Counted from the stretch's first letter, positions 1-9,757 are shown. The stretch: DNA of 64,000 nt from Acidobacteriota bacterium (GCA_028875575.1 JAPPDF010000101.1:38129-102128); one strand, 5' to 3'. Numbers and translations: made by a program. Notes: a model not told the origin generated them from the sequence alone.

Positions 1-1956
1 TGGGAAATCCCTCAGGTGCTCAGGGACGCCGTGCTGGCGATCGAGGACCGCCGGTTCTTCTCACATTACGGTTTCGATCCCATCGCCCTGGTCAGCGTGG
101 CTCTGGGGGGATTTGAACGGGGAGCCAGCACCATCACCCAGCAACTGGTGCGATCTTCCAGCTTCTGGTTGACACGGGAGAGACGGGTGATCCGCAAGGC
201 CAAAGAGATTTACATGTCCACCATCCTGGAGACACGGCTGTCCAAGGAGGAAATCTTCACCCTCTACTCCAACGACATCTACCTGGGACAGAGCGGTTCT
301 TTCAGTATCAACGGATTCGGTGAAGCCGCCACCGCCTACTTCAACAAGGACATCAAGGACCTCGACCTGCCGGAAGCCGCCCTGCTGGCGGGACTGATTC
401 AGTCTCCGAACCGCTACAGCCCCACCAGGCGTCCGGAAAGAGCCATGCGTCGCCGAAACGTGGTGTTGATGGCAATGCTGGAAACCGGCAGCATCACGCC
501 GGAACAGTATCAGGCAGCCATCAAGGCGCCCTTGGAGGTCGCTCCCCACAGCGTGGATCAGAACGACGCCCCCTACTTTGTGGACATGCTCAAGGACCGC
601 TTGCTGCAGACCTACTCCGACGATGAACTGCTCACCAAGCGCTTCAAGGTCTACACCACCCTGGACGCCGACCTGCAATCCATTGCCTACAAGGTCGTGC
701 GGGACGGCGCCGAGCTGGCGGATCAGACCCGGGCCCATCGGCAACGGCGTGGTCCCAGGGCCAGATGGGATCCGGCCTCCCACCCAAAGTATGAAATCCC
801 TCCCGATGAGCGGGTGCAGGTCTGCCTGATTGCCCTGGATGCCGTCACCGGAGAGATTCGAGCCCTGGTGGGCGGCCGGGATTACGGGACCAGCCAGTTG
901 AATCGGGTGACCTACGCCAAGCGACAACCCGGCTCCATCTTCAAGCCCTTCGTCTTCGCTGCCGCCATCAACTCGGCCATCAAACACACCGAACCCCTGG
1001 TCACGCCCTCGACCATGGTGGAAGACATCAAGACGGTCTTCAATTTCAACGAGGAACCCTACGAGCCCAACAATTACGGGGAAAAATTCTTCGGGCCGGT
1101 GACCCTGCGACGGGCGCTCACCAAGTCACTCAACGTGGCCACCATAAAATTCGCCGAAATGATCGGTTGGCAGAAGGTGGTCGATCTGGCGATATCCGCC
1201 GGCATGAACGACCGCATTCTGGCCACTCCGGCAGCCGCCCTGGGTTCCTACGAGGTCACTCCCCTGGAGATGGCGGAGGCCTTCACCATCTTCGCCAATC
1301 AGGGTATTCGGGTGGAGCCTCGGATCATTCGCGACGTGGTCAATGGTGACGGCGAAACCATCTTCAGCTCGGAGATCTCGTCCGAAGAGGTTATCGACCC
1401 GAGCGTGGCCTACCTGATGACCAACCTGATGGAAGGGGTGATCAATCGGGGCACCGGCATTCGGGCTCGGCTGATGGGTTTTCGGAAGCCGGCGGCGGGC
1501 AAGACCGGGACCTCCCATGACGGCTGGTTCGCCGGCTACACCAGCGGGCTGCTCTGCATTGTCTGGGTAGGGTTTGACGACAATCGGGAACTGATGCTGG
1601 AGGGGTCCACTTCGGCCCTGCCCATCTGGACGGACTTCATGAAGCAGGCCACCGAACTTGAACCCTGGCTGGCCGAGGATGAATTCCAGCCCCCGGAGGA
1701 AGGCATGGTTCGGGTCCACATCGACGAAGAGACCGGCCTACTGGCCACGCCCGATTGTCAGAGCGTCATTTACGAGCACTACATTGCCGGCAGCGAGCCG
1801 ACCCAGCGCTGCAGCCATTCCGCTCACGAGTGGCTTTACGACCAGCGCCAACTGAGCAACGAGGCCGGAGCCACCCAGGACGAAGAGGAACAGCCTGCAC
1901 AGCCCCCCTCCAAGAAGACCAACCGCTTCAAGCGAATTTTCTCAAAGATTTTCTAA
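1..1956 (+). CDS. Penicillin-binding protein 1A-type bifunctional glycosyltransferase/transpeptidase (5' partial)
   Basis: Class A PBP that polymerises lipid II and cross-links peptidoglycan outside the inner membrane. The frame is open from base 1, so the cytoplasmic tail, TM anchor and start of the GT51 domain lie upstream of the window. Numbering from the codon at base 16, GT51 motifs are EDRRFFSHYGFD (residue 10 on), GASTITQQLV and EIFTLYSNDIYLGQ. The transpeptidase motifs are SIFK (Ser307), SLN and KTG (Lys496). A short basic tail ends the protein. All catalytic motifs seen are intact. It converges with the next gene, the two stop codons overlapping by 4 bp. Family identity is firm; the subclass (1A, 1C or other) is less certain. 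Confidence 0.93.
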   Translation, partial: WEIPQVLRDAVLAIEDRRFFSHYGFDPIALVSVALGGFERGASTITQQLVRSSSFWLTRERRVIRKAKEIYMSTILETRLSKEEIFTLYSNDIYLGQSGSFSINGFGEAATAYFNKDIKDLDLPEAALLAGLIQSPNRYSPTRRPERAMRRRNVVLMAMLETGSITPEQYQAAIKAPLEVAPHSVDQNDAPYFVDMLKDRLLQTYSDDELLTKRFKVYTTLDADLQSIAYKVVRDGAELADQTRAHRQRRGPRARWDPASHPKYEIPPDERVQVCLIALDAVTGEIRALVGGRDYGTSQLNRVTYAKRQPGSIFKPFVFAAAINSAIKHTEPLVTPSTMVEDIKTVFNFNEEPYEPNNYGEKFFGPVTLRRALTKSLNVATIKFAEMIGWQKVVDLAISAGMNDRILATPAAALGSYEVTPLEMAEAFTIFANQGIRVEPRIIRDVVNGDGETIFSSEISSEEVIDPSVAYLMTNLMEGVINRGTGIRARLMGFRKPAAGKTGTSHDGWFAGYTSGLLCIVWVGFDDNRELMLEGSTSALPIWTDFMKQATELEPWLAEDEFQPPEEGMVRVHIDEETGLLATPDCQSVIYEHYIAGSEPTQRCSHSAHEWLYDQRQLSNEAGATQDEEEQPAQPPSKKTNRFKRIFSKIF

Positions 1957-3152
1957 AAGCGCCGGGCCAACCGGTCCACCACCAGCCGGCCGATGTTCAA
2001 GCAGGCAGTGGCTGCTGGTGAAGGAGCGTTGCACACGTTCAGAACCCGCTGGGTTTCCCGGATATCGAAGTCATACACCAGGCTTCCCTGGGGGCTGAGT
2101 GCCTGCGCCCGGATTCCCGCCGGCGCCGGGTTCAGGTCGCCGGTGGCGATCTCCGGCACCAGCCGCTGCAGGGCTTTCACGAAGGCTTTCTTGCTGATGG
2201 AGCGCCACATCTCCTCCACACCCACCCGCCAGTATTTCCGCGCCATCCTCAGAAACCCCGGATAGGTCACCGATTCGAACAAATCCCGCAGGTTCACGTC
2301 AGTAATTCGGTAGCCCTCCCGAGCGAAGGCCAGCACGGCGTTGGGTCCGCACTCCACTCCTCCGGAAATCATTCGGGTGAAGTGGACTCCCAGGAAGGGG
2401 AAACTGGGATCGGGCACGGGATAGATCAGGCCCCGGCACAGATGGTGCGCTTCCGGCTTGAGCTCATAGTATTCTCCGCGAAAGGGCACGATCCTGGCTT
2501 CGGGACGAGTCCCGCTGAGCCTGGCCACCCGGTCGGACTGCAACCCGGTGCAATTCACCACGTAGCCGGCCTCGAAGGTCTCGCCCTGAGACGTCCGCAC
2601 CCGCACCTTGGATGCATTGGAGTCGATGGCGCTCACCCGGCTATTGGTGACGACCGCCCCTCCGCTTTCCAGCAGGCATCGAACCAGCGCCTCGCACACC
2701 TGGGTGTAGTCGATAATGCCGGCATCGGGGACGTGAATGGCCCGGATGCCTCGAACGGCCGGCTCCAAGTCGTTGAGCCGCTCCGGTCCCACCAGGGTGC
2801 AGCGCACTCCGTTGGCCTGCCCATTGCGATAAATGGCCTCCAGACGGGGAAGTTCCTCCTCCTTGACGGCCACGATGACCTTCCCGCAAAGAGCATAGGG
2901 AACGCCCTGCCGGTCGCAGAATTCCTGCAGAATGCGCTTGCCGTCCAGGCAGTTGCGGGCCTTGAGGGAGCCCGGCTGGTAGTAGACGCCCGAGTGTAGC
3001 ACCCCGGAATTGCGTCCGGTCTGGTGCCGGGCCACCGCCGCTTCCTTCTCCAGGACCAGAACCCGCTTCCCGGGGAATCGCCGGGTAAGATCGTAGGCGG
3101 TGGCCAAGCCCACAATGCCGCCTCCTACAATGATGACCTCCGCCTGTTTCAT
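1953..3152 (-). CDS. lhgO: L-2-hydroxyglutarate oxidase-type FAD-dependent oxidoreductase
   Basis: DAO-superfamily flavoprotein of 399 residues that probably oxidises L-2-hydroxyglutarate to 2-oxoglutarate at the membrane. The N-terminal Rossmann motif VGGGIVGLATAYDL is followed by LEKE (the acidic residue that binds ribose) and HQTGRNSGVLHSGVYY, the signature of the LhgO group. The C-terminus keeps the NVCNAPSPAATACLNIG segment seen in this family. The ATG start puts the FAD motif at residues 7-20, as expected; the Shine-Dalgarno is weak. It stands alone, followed by a convergent PBP gene and preceded by a repeat-bearing spacer. Related glycerol-3-phosphate dehydrogenases are less likely. 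Confidence 0.87.
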   Translation of the reverse strand: MKQAEVIIVGGGIVGLATAYDLTRRFPGKRVLVLEKEAAVARHQTGRNSGVLHSGVYYQPGSLKARNCLDGKRILQEFCDRQGVPYALCGKVIVAVKEEELPRLEAIYRNGQANGVRCTLVGPERLNDLEPAVRGIRAIHVPDAGIIDYTQVCEALVRCLLESGGAVVTNSRVSAIDSNASKVRVRTSQGETFEAGYVVNCTGLQSDRVARLSGTRPEARIVPFRGEYYELKPEAHHLCRGLIYPVPDPSFPFLGVHFTRMISGGVECGPNAVLAFAREGYRITDVNLRDLFESVTYPGFLRMARKYWRVGVEEMWRSISKKAFVKALQRLVPEIATGDLNPAPAGIRAQALSPQGSLVYDFDIRETQRVLNVCNAPSPAATACLNIGRLVVDRLARRF

Positions 3153-3468
3153 CGGCTTATCTTCGTGCTAATTCGTGTCATTTCGTGACTCGTCTTCACT
3201 GACAATCGGCTGTTTCTCCCCTGAGCGGTTCGCAAATTCGTCAGCGAAAGCCTTGCCGTCAATGGCCACAAAAGGCACAAATTTTTTGTGCCTTTTGTGG
3301 TGAACCCGTATTTCTTGCCAAGTCGCACGCGCTATTGAAGGAGACTCTCTACCGACCCCTTTCGCAAAACACGGCTCCGTAAAATCTGCCCGGTCGTGGG
3401 GGACGGGCGCCCGACTGATCTCTGCCAATTCGGGATTCGGCGGCGCTTCAATCGAAACGATCCCTCGC
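3153..3468. other. Intergenic spacer holding a diverged family A repeat
   Basis: No convincing gene. The middle (about 3221-3376) is a degraded copy of repeat family A in reverse orientation, recognised by the GGCCACAAAAGGCACAAA core and the flanking TCGCAC and GCTATTGAA segments shared with the copy at 62126-62310. It also holds a perfect hairpin listed separately. Confidence 0.6.
3266..3300. terminator. Perfect 16-bp hairpin in repeat A
   Basis: Left arm 3266-3281 (CCACAAAAGGCACAAA), 3-nt T loop, and a perfectly complementary right arm 3285-3300. It lies downstream of the class III aminotransferase gene (stop at 3469) and upstream of lhgO, so it could end transcription from the former. There is no clear U-tract and the structure belongs to a dispersed repeat, so terminator function is only inferred. 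Confidence 0.4.
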
Positions 3469-4830
3469 TCAGCGCCCCTCCCTCAACTCCTCGGCGACCG
3501 CTTTCACGAACACCTCGAGCATTTCGTCGGCCTGCTCCACCGTCATGGTCAACGGTGGGGCCAGCCCGATCCAGTGAGGGTCGCAGCGCAGGATCAATCC
3601 GTGCTTGATCAATCGCTTCTCGACCTGCTTGCCGAAGCGCCGGTCGTCGGCAAAGGGCTTGCCGGTGTCCATGTTCTCCACAAATTCCACGCAACTGAGC
3701 GCGCCCCTGCCGCGGACCTCACCCAGAATCCCCAGCGCCCCGATTTCCTCCCGGAGCCTCTTGCGGATGTGGCGGCCCACCGATGCTCCCTTGGGAATCA
3801 AGTCCTCCTTCTCGATCACGTCGATAACCGCCAGGCCCGCGGCCGTGGCAATGGGGTTGCCCCCGAAGGTGTGCCCGTGGGCGAAGCTGATGTTCTGGCT
3901 CTCCTCGCCCCAGAAGGCGGAATAGTGCAACTCGTCCCTGACGATCATGGCAGCCAGGGGTGCGTACCCGCTGGCGAGTCCCTTGCCGACGCACAGAATA
4001 TCGGGGGCGACCCCGAAGGTTTGCGCGGCAAACCAGTTTCCGGTCCGGCCCATGCCCGTGATGATTTCGTCATAGATCAGCAGCACGCCGTATCGGGAAC
4101 AGACCTCGCGCACTCCCTGAAAGTATTCCGGTGGAGGAACGACAATGCCTCCGGTATTGCTGATGGGCTCCAGGATGAATGCCGCCACCGATTCGGGACC
4201 TTCGTGACGGATCGTATACTCCAGCATGGCGGCGCCGGGATGGGTGCCGCTGGCTCCGGCCAGATCGAACGGTCCGGGAAAACAGGCCGGCGGCGGAATA
4301 TGCACGAAGCCGGTGAGAAAGGGTCCGAACACCGCCTTGCGCGGTCCCCCCAGCCCGGAGGCCGACATGGCCCCCATGGTCCCCCCGTGGTAACCCAGAT
4401 AGTTGGCAATCACCTTGTACTTGGCCGGACTACCGCTCTGGCGGTGGTATTGGCGGGCAAACTTGAGTGCCGACTCGGTGGCCTCCGATCCCCCGCTGAC
4501 CAGCTTGACGGTGTCGAGACCTGCCGGGGTGATTTCGGTCAGTTTCTTGGCGAAGCGAACGGTGGTGTCCGATACGGCATGCAGCGGCGCCACGAAGCTG
4601 ACCCTTTCCTGCTGCTTGCGGATGGCCTCGATGACGTGCTCGTTTCCGTGACCGATGTTGACCACGTAGATCCCGGACACACCGTCGATATAGCGCTTGC
4701 CGTCCACATCCGTCAGGTACACCCCCCGGGCTTCCCGGATGATCAACGGATTGGCGGAAAAGACCTTCATCTGCTGCAGATCCAGCAGCAGGTGTCGGAC
4801 GTCATTACCGGCAATAAGGGTAGGAGACAT
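3469..4830 (-). CDS. Class III (aspartate aminotransferase-fold) PLP aminotransferase
   Basis: PLP-dependent omega-aminotransferase of 453 residues. It has the N-terminal GVYLTDVDGKRYIDGVSGIY segment, the phosphate-binding SGGSEATESALK, the DEIITGMGRTG segment whose Asp contacts the pyridine nitrogen, and LCVGKGLASGYAPL with the Schiff-base lysine. Length and order match beta-alanine:pyruvate, 2,2-dialkylglycine and diaminobutyrate-type transaminases; the amino donor cannot be read from the sequence. ATG at 4828-4830. It is separated by about 70 bp from the gluconate-dehydrogenase-like gene that ends at 4899 on the same strand, so co-transcription is possible. Confidence 0.88.
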   Translation of the reverse strand: MSPTLIAGNDVRHLLLDLQQMKVFSANPLIIREARGVYLTDVDGKRYIDGVSGIYVVNIGHGNEHVIEAIRKQQERVSFVAPLHAVSDTTVRFAKKLTEITPAGLDTVKLVSGGSEATESALKFARQYHRQSGSPAKYKVIANYLGYHGGTMGAMSASGLGGPRKAVFGPFLTGFVHIPPPACFPGPFDLAGASGTHPGAAMLEYTIRHEGPESVAAFILEPISNTGGIVVPPPEYFQGVREVCSRYGVLLIYDEIITGMGRTGNWFAAQTFGVAPDILCVGKGLASGYAPLAAMIVRDELHYSAFWGEESQNISFAHGHTFGGNPIATAAGLAVIDVIEKEDLIPKGASVGRHIRKRLREEIGALGILGEVRGRGALSCVEFVENMDTGKPFADDRRFGKQVEKRLIKHGLILRCDPHWIGLAPPLTMTVEQADEMLEVFVKAVAEELREGR

Positions 4831-4898
4831 GGTTACCCCGCATTGGTCACCGGGGCACTCCCGGTGCGATCAAGGTGGTTAAGGAGAGAGGGAATTCC

Positions 4899-5618
4899 TC
4901 ATGCGCCGCCGAACGGGCTCCGGCGCAGTGCCTCCTGGATGATGGCTTCAGGCACTTCGTATTTGCTGACGGCTATGTTTCCCTGGTAGCCCACATCCTG
5001 GATGCCGATGGGGCTGGTGTAGAAGGCGTCGACGATCATTTTGCGCAACCATTCGAAGAACCGGACTCCAGGTGCAAGATCCGAGACGGGATGGATACGG
5101 TAGTCGCTGAACCCCTGGTAGTCCTCGGAGGCCCCGTATCGGGTGGCCCGGGCTCCCTCCACCTTCTCCGGATCTCCCTCCTCGACCAGGCGATCCAGCA
5201 GGGAGGTCTGCTGCTCCGCGGTGGATTCCAGGAAGGAGGCGCCGTGTTGCTGGCGCATCTGCGCGTCCAGCCAGAGCAGCCCTCCGGTGTAGATGTCCGC
5301 CAACTCCGGATTCTGGCTGCAGAGCAGGTCGATGAACTCGGGAGCGCCGGCCTCGAGGGCGCTTCCCGAATGCTCGTCGGCCGGAATGATCAGTTCGGCC
5401 AGTTGCTGAATGGTCCGATATTCGTGGGGTTTGAACAACTTGGGCTTGTAGGCCCCGGTCTTTTCCCTTTCTTCCCGAGCCGTTCCATGGACGTGCTCCC
5501 CCCAGGCAAACTCGAAGGGAGCGGCCCCGCTGGCCGTCAGGGCCAAGGCGATCCTCTCCAGCATCTGGCGCCGGGTCAGAGGGCACCGGATCTCCGGTTT
5601 CAGGGGGTCGCTAGACAT
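4899..5618 (-). CDS. Gluconate 2-dehydrogenase subunit 3 family protein (Tat-exported)
   Basis: Small partner subunit of a periplasmic GMC dehydrogenase, 239 residues. The N-terminus has a twin-arginine-like region (TRRQML followed by a hydrophobic stretch, residues about 15-35). The body has the family's YRTIQQLAELIIPADEHSGSA segment followed by helical text. Its ATG lies 8 bp inside the end of the upstream GMC gene, with AGGAAGGG before it, so the two are probably translationally coupled and the folded complex is exported through this subunit's signal. A cytochrome c subunit, usual in gluconate or sorbitol dehydrogenases, is not adjacent. Confidence 0.85.
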   Translation of the reverse strand: MSSDPLKPEIRCPLTRRQMLERIALALTASGAAPFEFAWGEHVHGTAREEREKTGAYKPKLFKPHEYRTIQQLAELIIPADEHSGSALEAGAPEFIDLLCSQNPELADIYTGGLLWLDAQMRQQHGASFLESTAEQQTSLLDRLVEEGDPEKVEGARATRYGASEDYQGFSDYRIHPVSDLAPGVRFFEWLRKMIVDAFYTSPIGIQDVGYQGNIAVSKYEVPEAIIQEALRRSPFGGA

Positions 5619-7329
5619 TTCCCTTCCTCATCTCCTCGGCCAGGTAGTCGGAGGCTCTCCAGGCCAGGGCGTTGATGGTGAGGGTGGGATTCTTGTCGGG
5701 GTTGCTCACGAAGGTACCGCCGTCGCAGACCAGCAGATTCCTGACCTCGTGAGACTGACAGAATCCGTTCAGCACGGAGTTCCGGGGATTGGACCCCATC
5801 CGAACCGTTCCCACCTCGTGGATGATGGTCCCGGGAACCGAGATCCCGTGGCGATCGAAATGGCTGGTCAGCCCGATCACCTTGCCACCCATGCTTTCGA
5901 TCAGGGCTGCAAAGGTCTTCTCCATGTGCCGGGCCTGCTTCCATTCATAGTCGGACCACTTGAAGTGAAAGCGCAACACCGGGATGCCCCACCGATCGAC
6001 CACCTCGGGGTCGATCTCGCAGTAGCTCAGGTTGTTGGGAATCATCTCGCCCCGACCCGCGAACCGGACGAAAGCCCCGTACTCTTTCCGAACTTGCTGC
6101 TTCAGCTTCCTGCCGTAGCCGTGCCGTCGGGCCGCGCCGTGAAACGTCCCCACCTTCGGCATGTTGTAGCCGCCGCCGATTTCGATGTGGTATCCGCGCG
6201 GGAACCCCAATCGAGCCTGATCCTCCCAATGCCACCAGGGCATGTAGAGGTGGGCCCCACTCATCCCGTCGGTGTTGTATCGGGGAAGGTTCTCCAGGCT
6301 GGGGACATAGCCGGCCATGCCCAGCCCCACCGTGTCCATGAGAAAGCGGCCTACCGTGCCCGAGCCGTTGGCCAGGCCGTCGGGAAAGAGGCTGGACCGG
6401 GAATTCAGGAGCAGGCGGGCGGACTCGCAGGCACTGGCCGCGACCACCACCACCCGGCAGGCGATCCGCTTTTCGGTGCGGCTCTCCTTGTCGATGTAGA
6501 CCACCCCGTTGGCCCTGCCGCGGGCGTCGGTCAGAATCTCCCGCGCCATGGCCGAGTGGATGATCTTGAGCTTGCCAGTCTCCAGGGCGGGAAAGATCTG
6601 CACCTGGCTGGACGAGTAGTTGGAGGCGGTCAGGCACCCGCGCCCGCACTGTCCGCAGTAGTGGCAGGCGGGCCGCCCGTTTAGGGGCCGCGTAATCACG
6701 GCCTTTCGCATGGCGATGCAGGGTATCCCCAGCTTGTGACTGGCCTTCTGGATGACCAGTTCATGGGCCTTGGGCGGCGGAGGCGGTTGAAAAACGCCGT
6801 CGGGGGCGCTGCGGATCCCTTCCCTGGTGCCGGTCACTCCGATGAAGGCCTCGGCCCTGTCGTAATAAGGAGCAAGGTCTTCGTAGGAGATGGGCCAGTT
6901 GGTCCCCAGACCGTCGCGGTCGTGAGGGTTGAAGTCGTAGTCGGAAAAGCGCAGCGAGATTCGGCCGTAGTGGTTGGTCCGCCCTCCCACGACGCGGGAC
7001 CGGAACCAGAGGAAGTCGCTGCCCTTGGCGACGGTGTAGGGCTCCCCTTCCAGTGTCCATCCACCCTTGACCGCGCTGGCGTTGAAGTGACCGAAGGCCT
7101 CTCCGCGGCCGAAGTAGACGCCCCCGCCCTCCTCGGCGCCGCGATGGTCCACGTCATGGGGCCAGAGGTGCTCCTTGAAGTCGGCCAGCGGGTTCAGCAT
7201 GGGGCCGGCTTCCAGCAAGGTGACCCGAATACCCATTCGGGTCAGGACGTGGGCGACGGTTCCACCGCCCGCGCCCGATCCGATCACCACCACTTCGTGT
7301 TGTTCGGGGGTCTGCCTGATGTGAGCCAT
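5611..7329 (-). CDS. GMC family oxidoreductase, large catalytic subunit
   Basis: FAD-dependent glucose-methanol-choline dehydrogenase, probably oxidising a sugar or polyol in the periplasm with the Tat partner encoded just downstream. The dinucleotide-binding motif VVIGSGAGGGTVAHVL is near the N-terminus and LLEAGP follows. The family segment VVGGRTNHYGRISLRF and a cysteine cluster CHYCGQCGRGC lie in the middle. The C-terminus has HEVGTVRMG and the second GMC signature-like NPTLTINALAWRASDYLAEE. I chose the ATG at 7327-7329; an in-frame TTG 18 bp upstream would add six residues. No signal peptide of its own, consistent with hitch-hiker export. The substrate is unknown. Confidence 0.9.
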   Translation of the reverse strand: MAHIRQTPEQHEVVVIGSGAGGGTVAHVLTRMGIRVTLLEAGPMLNPLADFKEHLWPHDVDHRGAEEGGGVYFGRGEAFGHFNASAVKGGWTLEGEPYTVAKGSDFLWFRSRVVGGRTNHYGRISLRFSDYDFNPHDRDGLGTNWPISYEDLAPYYDRAEAFIGVTGTREGIRSAPDGVFQPPPPPKAHELVIQKASHKLGIPCIAMRKAVITRPLNGRPACHYCGQCGRGCLTASNYSSSQVQIFPALETGKLKIIHSAMAREILTDARGRANGVVYIDKESRTEKRIACRVVVVAASACESARLLLNSRSSLFPDGLANGSGTVGRFLMDTVGLGMAGYVPSLENLPRYNTDGMSGAHLYMPWWHWEDQARLGFPRGYHIEIGGGYNMPKVGTFHGAARRHGYGRKLKQQVRKEYGAFVRFAGRGEMIPNNLSYCEIDPEVVDRWGIPVLRFHFKWSDYEWKQARHMEKTFAALIESMGGKVIGLTSHFDRHGISVPGTIIHEVGTVRMGSNPRNSVLNGFCQSHEVRNLLVCDGGTFVSNPDKNPTLTINALAWRASDYLAEEMRKGNV

Positions 7330-7506
7330 GGCGGTATTCAAGCACAACCGGGTGGGAAATCAAGCCTGAGCTCCCGGCGTTGCCAGTCAGCGTCCGCAGG
7401 ATGAGCCGGGACAAGGCCATGGGAAGTCGATTCCTGACAGAGTTCCCGGTTCAGGCCGGCGGTCGGCACTAATGACAACAAAGCTGCTGCAAGCCCTAGG
7501 AACGGC

Positions 7507-7926
7507 TCAGGCCAACACGTCGAAACCCTGCCAGGTGATCTTGGCGCCAACCGCCTCGATCTTGGGCCAGGCCTCCTCGTGCTCCTTGGAAACCGCCCAG
7601 GTCGCCCGTTGGGCTTCCGTTTCGAACGAGATGTCGATCTCGTACATGGTCGAAGACTCGTAGTGGCGCAGCAGGCGGGTCGAGAGAAAGCCCTTCTGCA
7701 CCTTGATGGCAGGGACATAGGCGTCCCGGTAGAGCTTCTCCAGCTTCTTGCCCATCCCCGACTTGGTTTCAATATAGATGTGGAGCTGAACCGACTTCTT
7801 GGCGTGCTTTCCGGCAGCCGCAAGGGGTCGGCCCAGGACTGCGCCCACAATTCCCAGTCCGGCGGCTTTGAGCCAGTTGCGGCGGTGGTCCAGGGAACGG
7901 ACAACTCGGCAGGTCGAAGTTTTCAT
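7507..7926 (-). CDS. Tat-exported ABM/Dabb-like ferredoxin-fold protein
   Basis: A 139-residue protein. The start is fixed by a near-perfect AAGGAGG about 10 nt before the ATG at 7924-7926. Residues 15-40 carry RRNWLKAAGLGIVGAVLG, a Tat-like signal. The mature part (VQLHIYIETKSGMGKKLEKLY, then ISFETEAQRATWAVS) has the beta-alpha-beta pattern of antibiotic-biosynthesis-monooxygenase or stress-response dimeric barrels. Such exported single-domain copies have no assigned role. A longer reading extends upstream in the same frame but is not supported by a ribosome binding site. Confidence 0.72.
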   Translation of the reverse strand: MKTSTCRVVRSLDHRRNWLKAAGLGIVGAVLGRPLAAAGKHAKKSVQLHIYIETKSGMGKKLEKLYRDAYVPAIKVQKGFLSTRLLRHYESSTMYEIDISFETEAQRATWAVSKEHEEAWPKIEAVGAKITWQGFDVLA

Positions 7927-8205
7927 CGGTCTTTGTCCTCCTTTTTTGCGGAACGGGTTGCCAACGGCAACGGTATGGCCCCGACAACCCTGCCGAAGCA
8001 CGGCGCCCGGCCTGTCCTTAAGCAGCAGCGCCAACGGGGAAGACGGGGTTGCCGGCGACCCCTTCGGCGTCCTGCCCAACATCCTTTCTTTATCACGAAA
8101 CCGGGAACGGCGACAGGACTGTTTTTGCCGGGGCGCCCCAGCCTGACGCCCGCTTGACCCGCCAAGCCGGCCAGCCATAGAATTCCTGCTTTCAAAGGAG
8201 CGGCA

Positions 8206-9447
8206 ATGCTGGTTCAAAGCGCCATCGGTCTGGTTGTCTTCCTGGGACTTGCCTGGGCCATGAGCGAGCATCGACGTAAAGTGTCGCTGCGCCTGGTGGG
8301 CTTTGGGCTGGCCTTGCAACTGGCCCTTGGAATCCTGCTTCTGAAGGTCCCCGGCTCGGGAGAGATCTTTCTGGGGTTCAACCGGGTGATCCTGGCCCTG
8401 GAAGAATCGGTCCAGGCGGGAACGGCTTTTGTTTTCGGCTATCTGGGAGGCGGTCCCCCACCCTTCGAGGAGAAGAATCCCTCCTACAATTACGTCTTTG
8501 CCTTTCGGGCGCTTCCCCTGTTGTTCCTGATGAGCGCCCTTTCTTCCCTGCTCTTCTACTGGAAGGTGCTGCCCCTGGTGGTGAAGGGGTTCTCGCGGGT
8601 GCTGGAAAAGACGCTGCGTCTGGGAGGCGCCGAGGGTCTGGGTGTCTCCGCCAACATCTTTCTGGGAATGGTGGAGGCTCCGCTCTTCATCCGTCCCTAC
8701 CTGGCCAAAATGACCCGCAGCGAGTTGTTCACGGTCATGACCTGTGGAATGGCAACCATCGCCGGCACCGTCATGGTGCTCTACGCCAGCATCCTGTCCG
8801 ACATTATTCCCAATGTCATCGGGCACATCCTGACGGCTTCCCTTCTCAACGCCGTGGCCGCCGTGATCATCTCCAAGATCATGATCCCCGAGACCGGTCC
8901 GGGAACCTCGGGGGAGTTGGTTGAACCCGAACCGTTCAGCAGTTCCATGGACGCCATCACCAAAGGCACGCTCCGGGGGGTTCAACTCCTGATCAACATC
9001 GTGGCCATGCTATTGGTCATGGTGGCTCTCATTCATCTGGTGAACCTGATTCTGGGAGTTCTCCCCATCGGTGGGTCCGGTCCCGTGACGCTGCAGGGCA
9101 TCCTGGGAATCGTCAGCGCACCCATCGTATGGCTCATGGGGATTCCCTGGAGCCAGTCCTGGACCGCCGGTGAACTGATGGGCACCAAGATGGTGATCAA
9201 TGAGCTGGTGGCCTACATCAACCTGAGCCAACTCTCTCCCGACGCCCTGTCCTCGCGAAGCCTGGTGATCATGACCTATGCCATGTGCGGATTCGCCAAC
9301 CCGGGCAGTCTGGGAATCATGATCGGCGGGCTGGGCACCATGGCTCCCGAGCGGCGGGCCGACGTGGTCAGCCTGGGGCTGCGTTCCATCGTCGCCGGGA
9401 CCCTGTCCACCTGCATGACCGGCGCGTTGGTGGGCCTGCTTTATTGA
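8206..9447 (+). CDS. NupC/CNT family nucleoside transporter
   Basis: Concentrative nucleoside transporter of 413 residues in the inner membrane, probably H+ or Na+ coupled. It has about nine to ten hydrophobic segments and the CNT landmarks GAEGLGVSANIFLGMVEAPL and LMGTKMVINELVAY, followed by a conserved MTYAMCGFANPGSLGI segment near the C-terminus. The ATG is preceded by AAAGGAG at good spacing. It stands alone and is followed 37 bp later by a family B element. The neighbouring aldolase and PEPCK genes are functionally separate. Confidence 0.92.
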   Translation: MLVQSAIGLVVFLGLAWAMSEHRRKVSLRLVGFGLALQLALGILLLKVPGSGEIFLGFNRVILALEESVQAGTAFVFGYLGGGPPPFEEKNPSYNYVFAFRALPLLFLMSALSSLLFYWKVLPLVVKGFSRVLEKTLRLGGAEGLGVSANIFLGMVEAPLFIRPYLAKMTRSELFTVMTCGMATIAGTVMVLYASILSDIIPNVIGHILTASLLNAVAAVIISKIMIPETGPGTSGELVEPEPFSSSMDAITKGTLRGVQLLINIVAMLLVMVALIHLVNLILGVLPIGGSGPVTLQGILGIVSAPIVWLMGIPWSQSWTAGELMGTKMVINELVAYINLSQLSPDALSSRSLVIMTYAMCGFANPGSLGIMIGGLGTMAPERRADVVSLGLRSIVAGTLSTCMTGALVGLLY

Positions 9448-9484
9448 CTTTCCCCGTTTGGATCGAAACGCACTCTAGTTTATA

Positions 9485-9757
9485 CTGGTGTCCTGTCCCA
9501 GAAATAGGCTTACCATCTCCGATGGAGGTTCCACAGAGCAACGGTAGGCCTGAGACACCCTTTGCGTATCAGCGAAATAGGAGCCATTCTGCTTCCCCTC
9601 GGGAACCTCCATCGGCCCTCCGGGTTCGGGCGGAACGGCACCGTCTTCGTCGTCGCTCCTCCTCGCAATGAATGAGCATTTCCTCGTCGTCGCTCCTAGA
9701 ATCCGGCGCCGTTGCACTCCGAAAGATGGCAACCCTATTTCTGGGACAGAACACTAG
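9485..9757. mobile_element. Family B inverted-repeat element, copy 1 (MITE-like)
   Basis: A 273-bp element with about 33-bp terminal inverted repeats: the left arm starts CTGGTGTCCTGTCCCAG and the right arm, read inward, starts CTAGTGTTCTGTCCCAG. Internally, CCGATGGAGGTTCC near the left end is mirrored by GGAACCTCCATCGG. No coding capacity. It shares almost its full length with the copies at 30027 and 34972. It occupies most of the nupC-aldolase spacer; the remainder (9758-9871) holds the aldolase leader. Confidence 0.85.

Noticed and set aside
7930..8985. Long minus-strand extension upstream of the ABM-like protein, and other minus-strand frames within nupC
   Set aside because: High-GC shadow frames; the ribosome binding site fixes the start at 7926 and the plus-strand NupC has strong family motifs.
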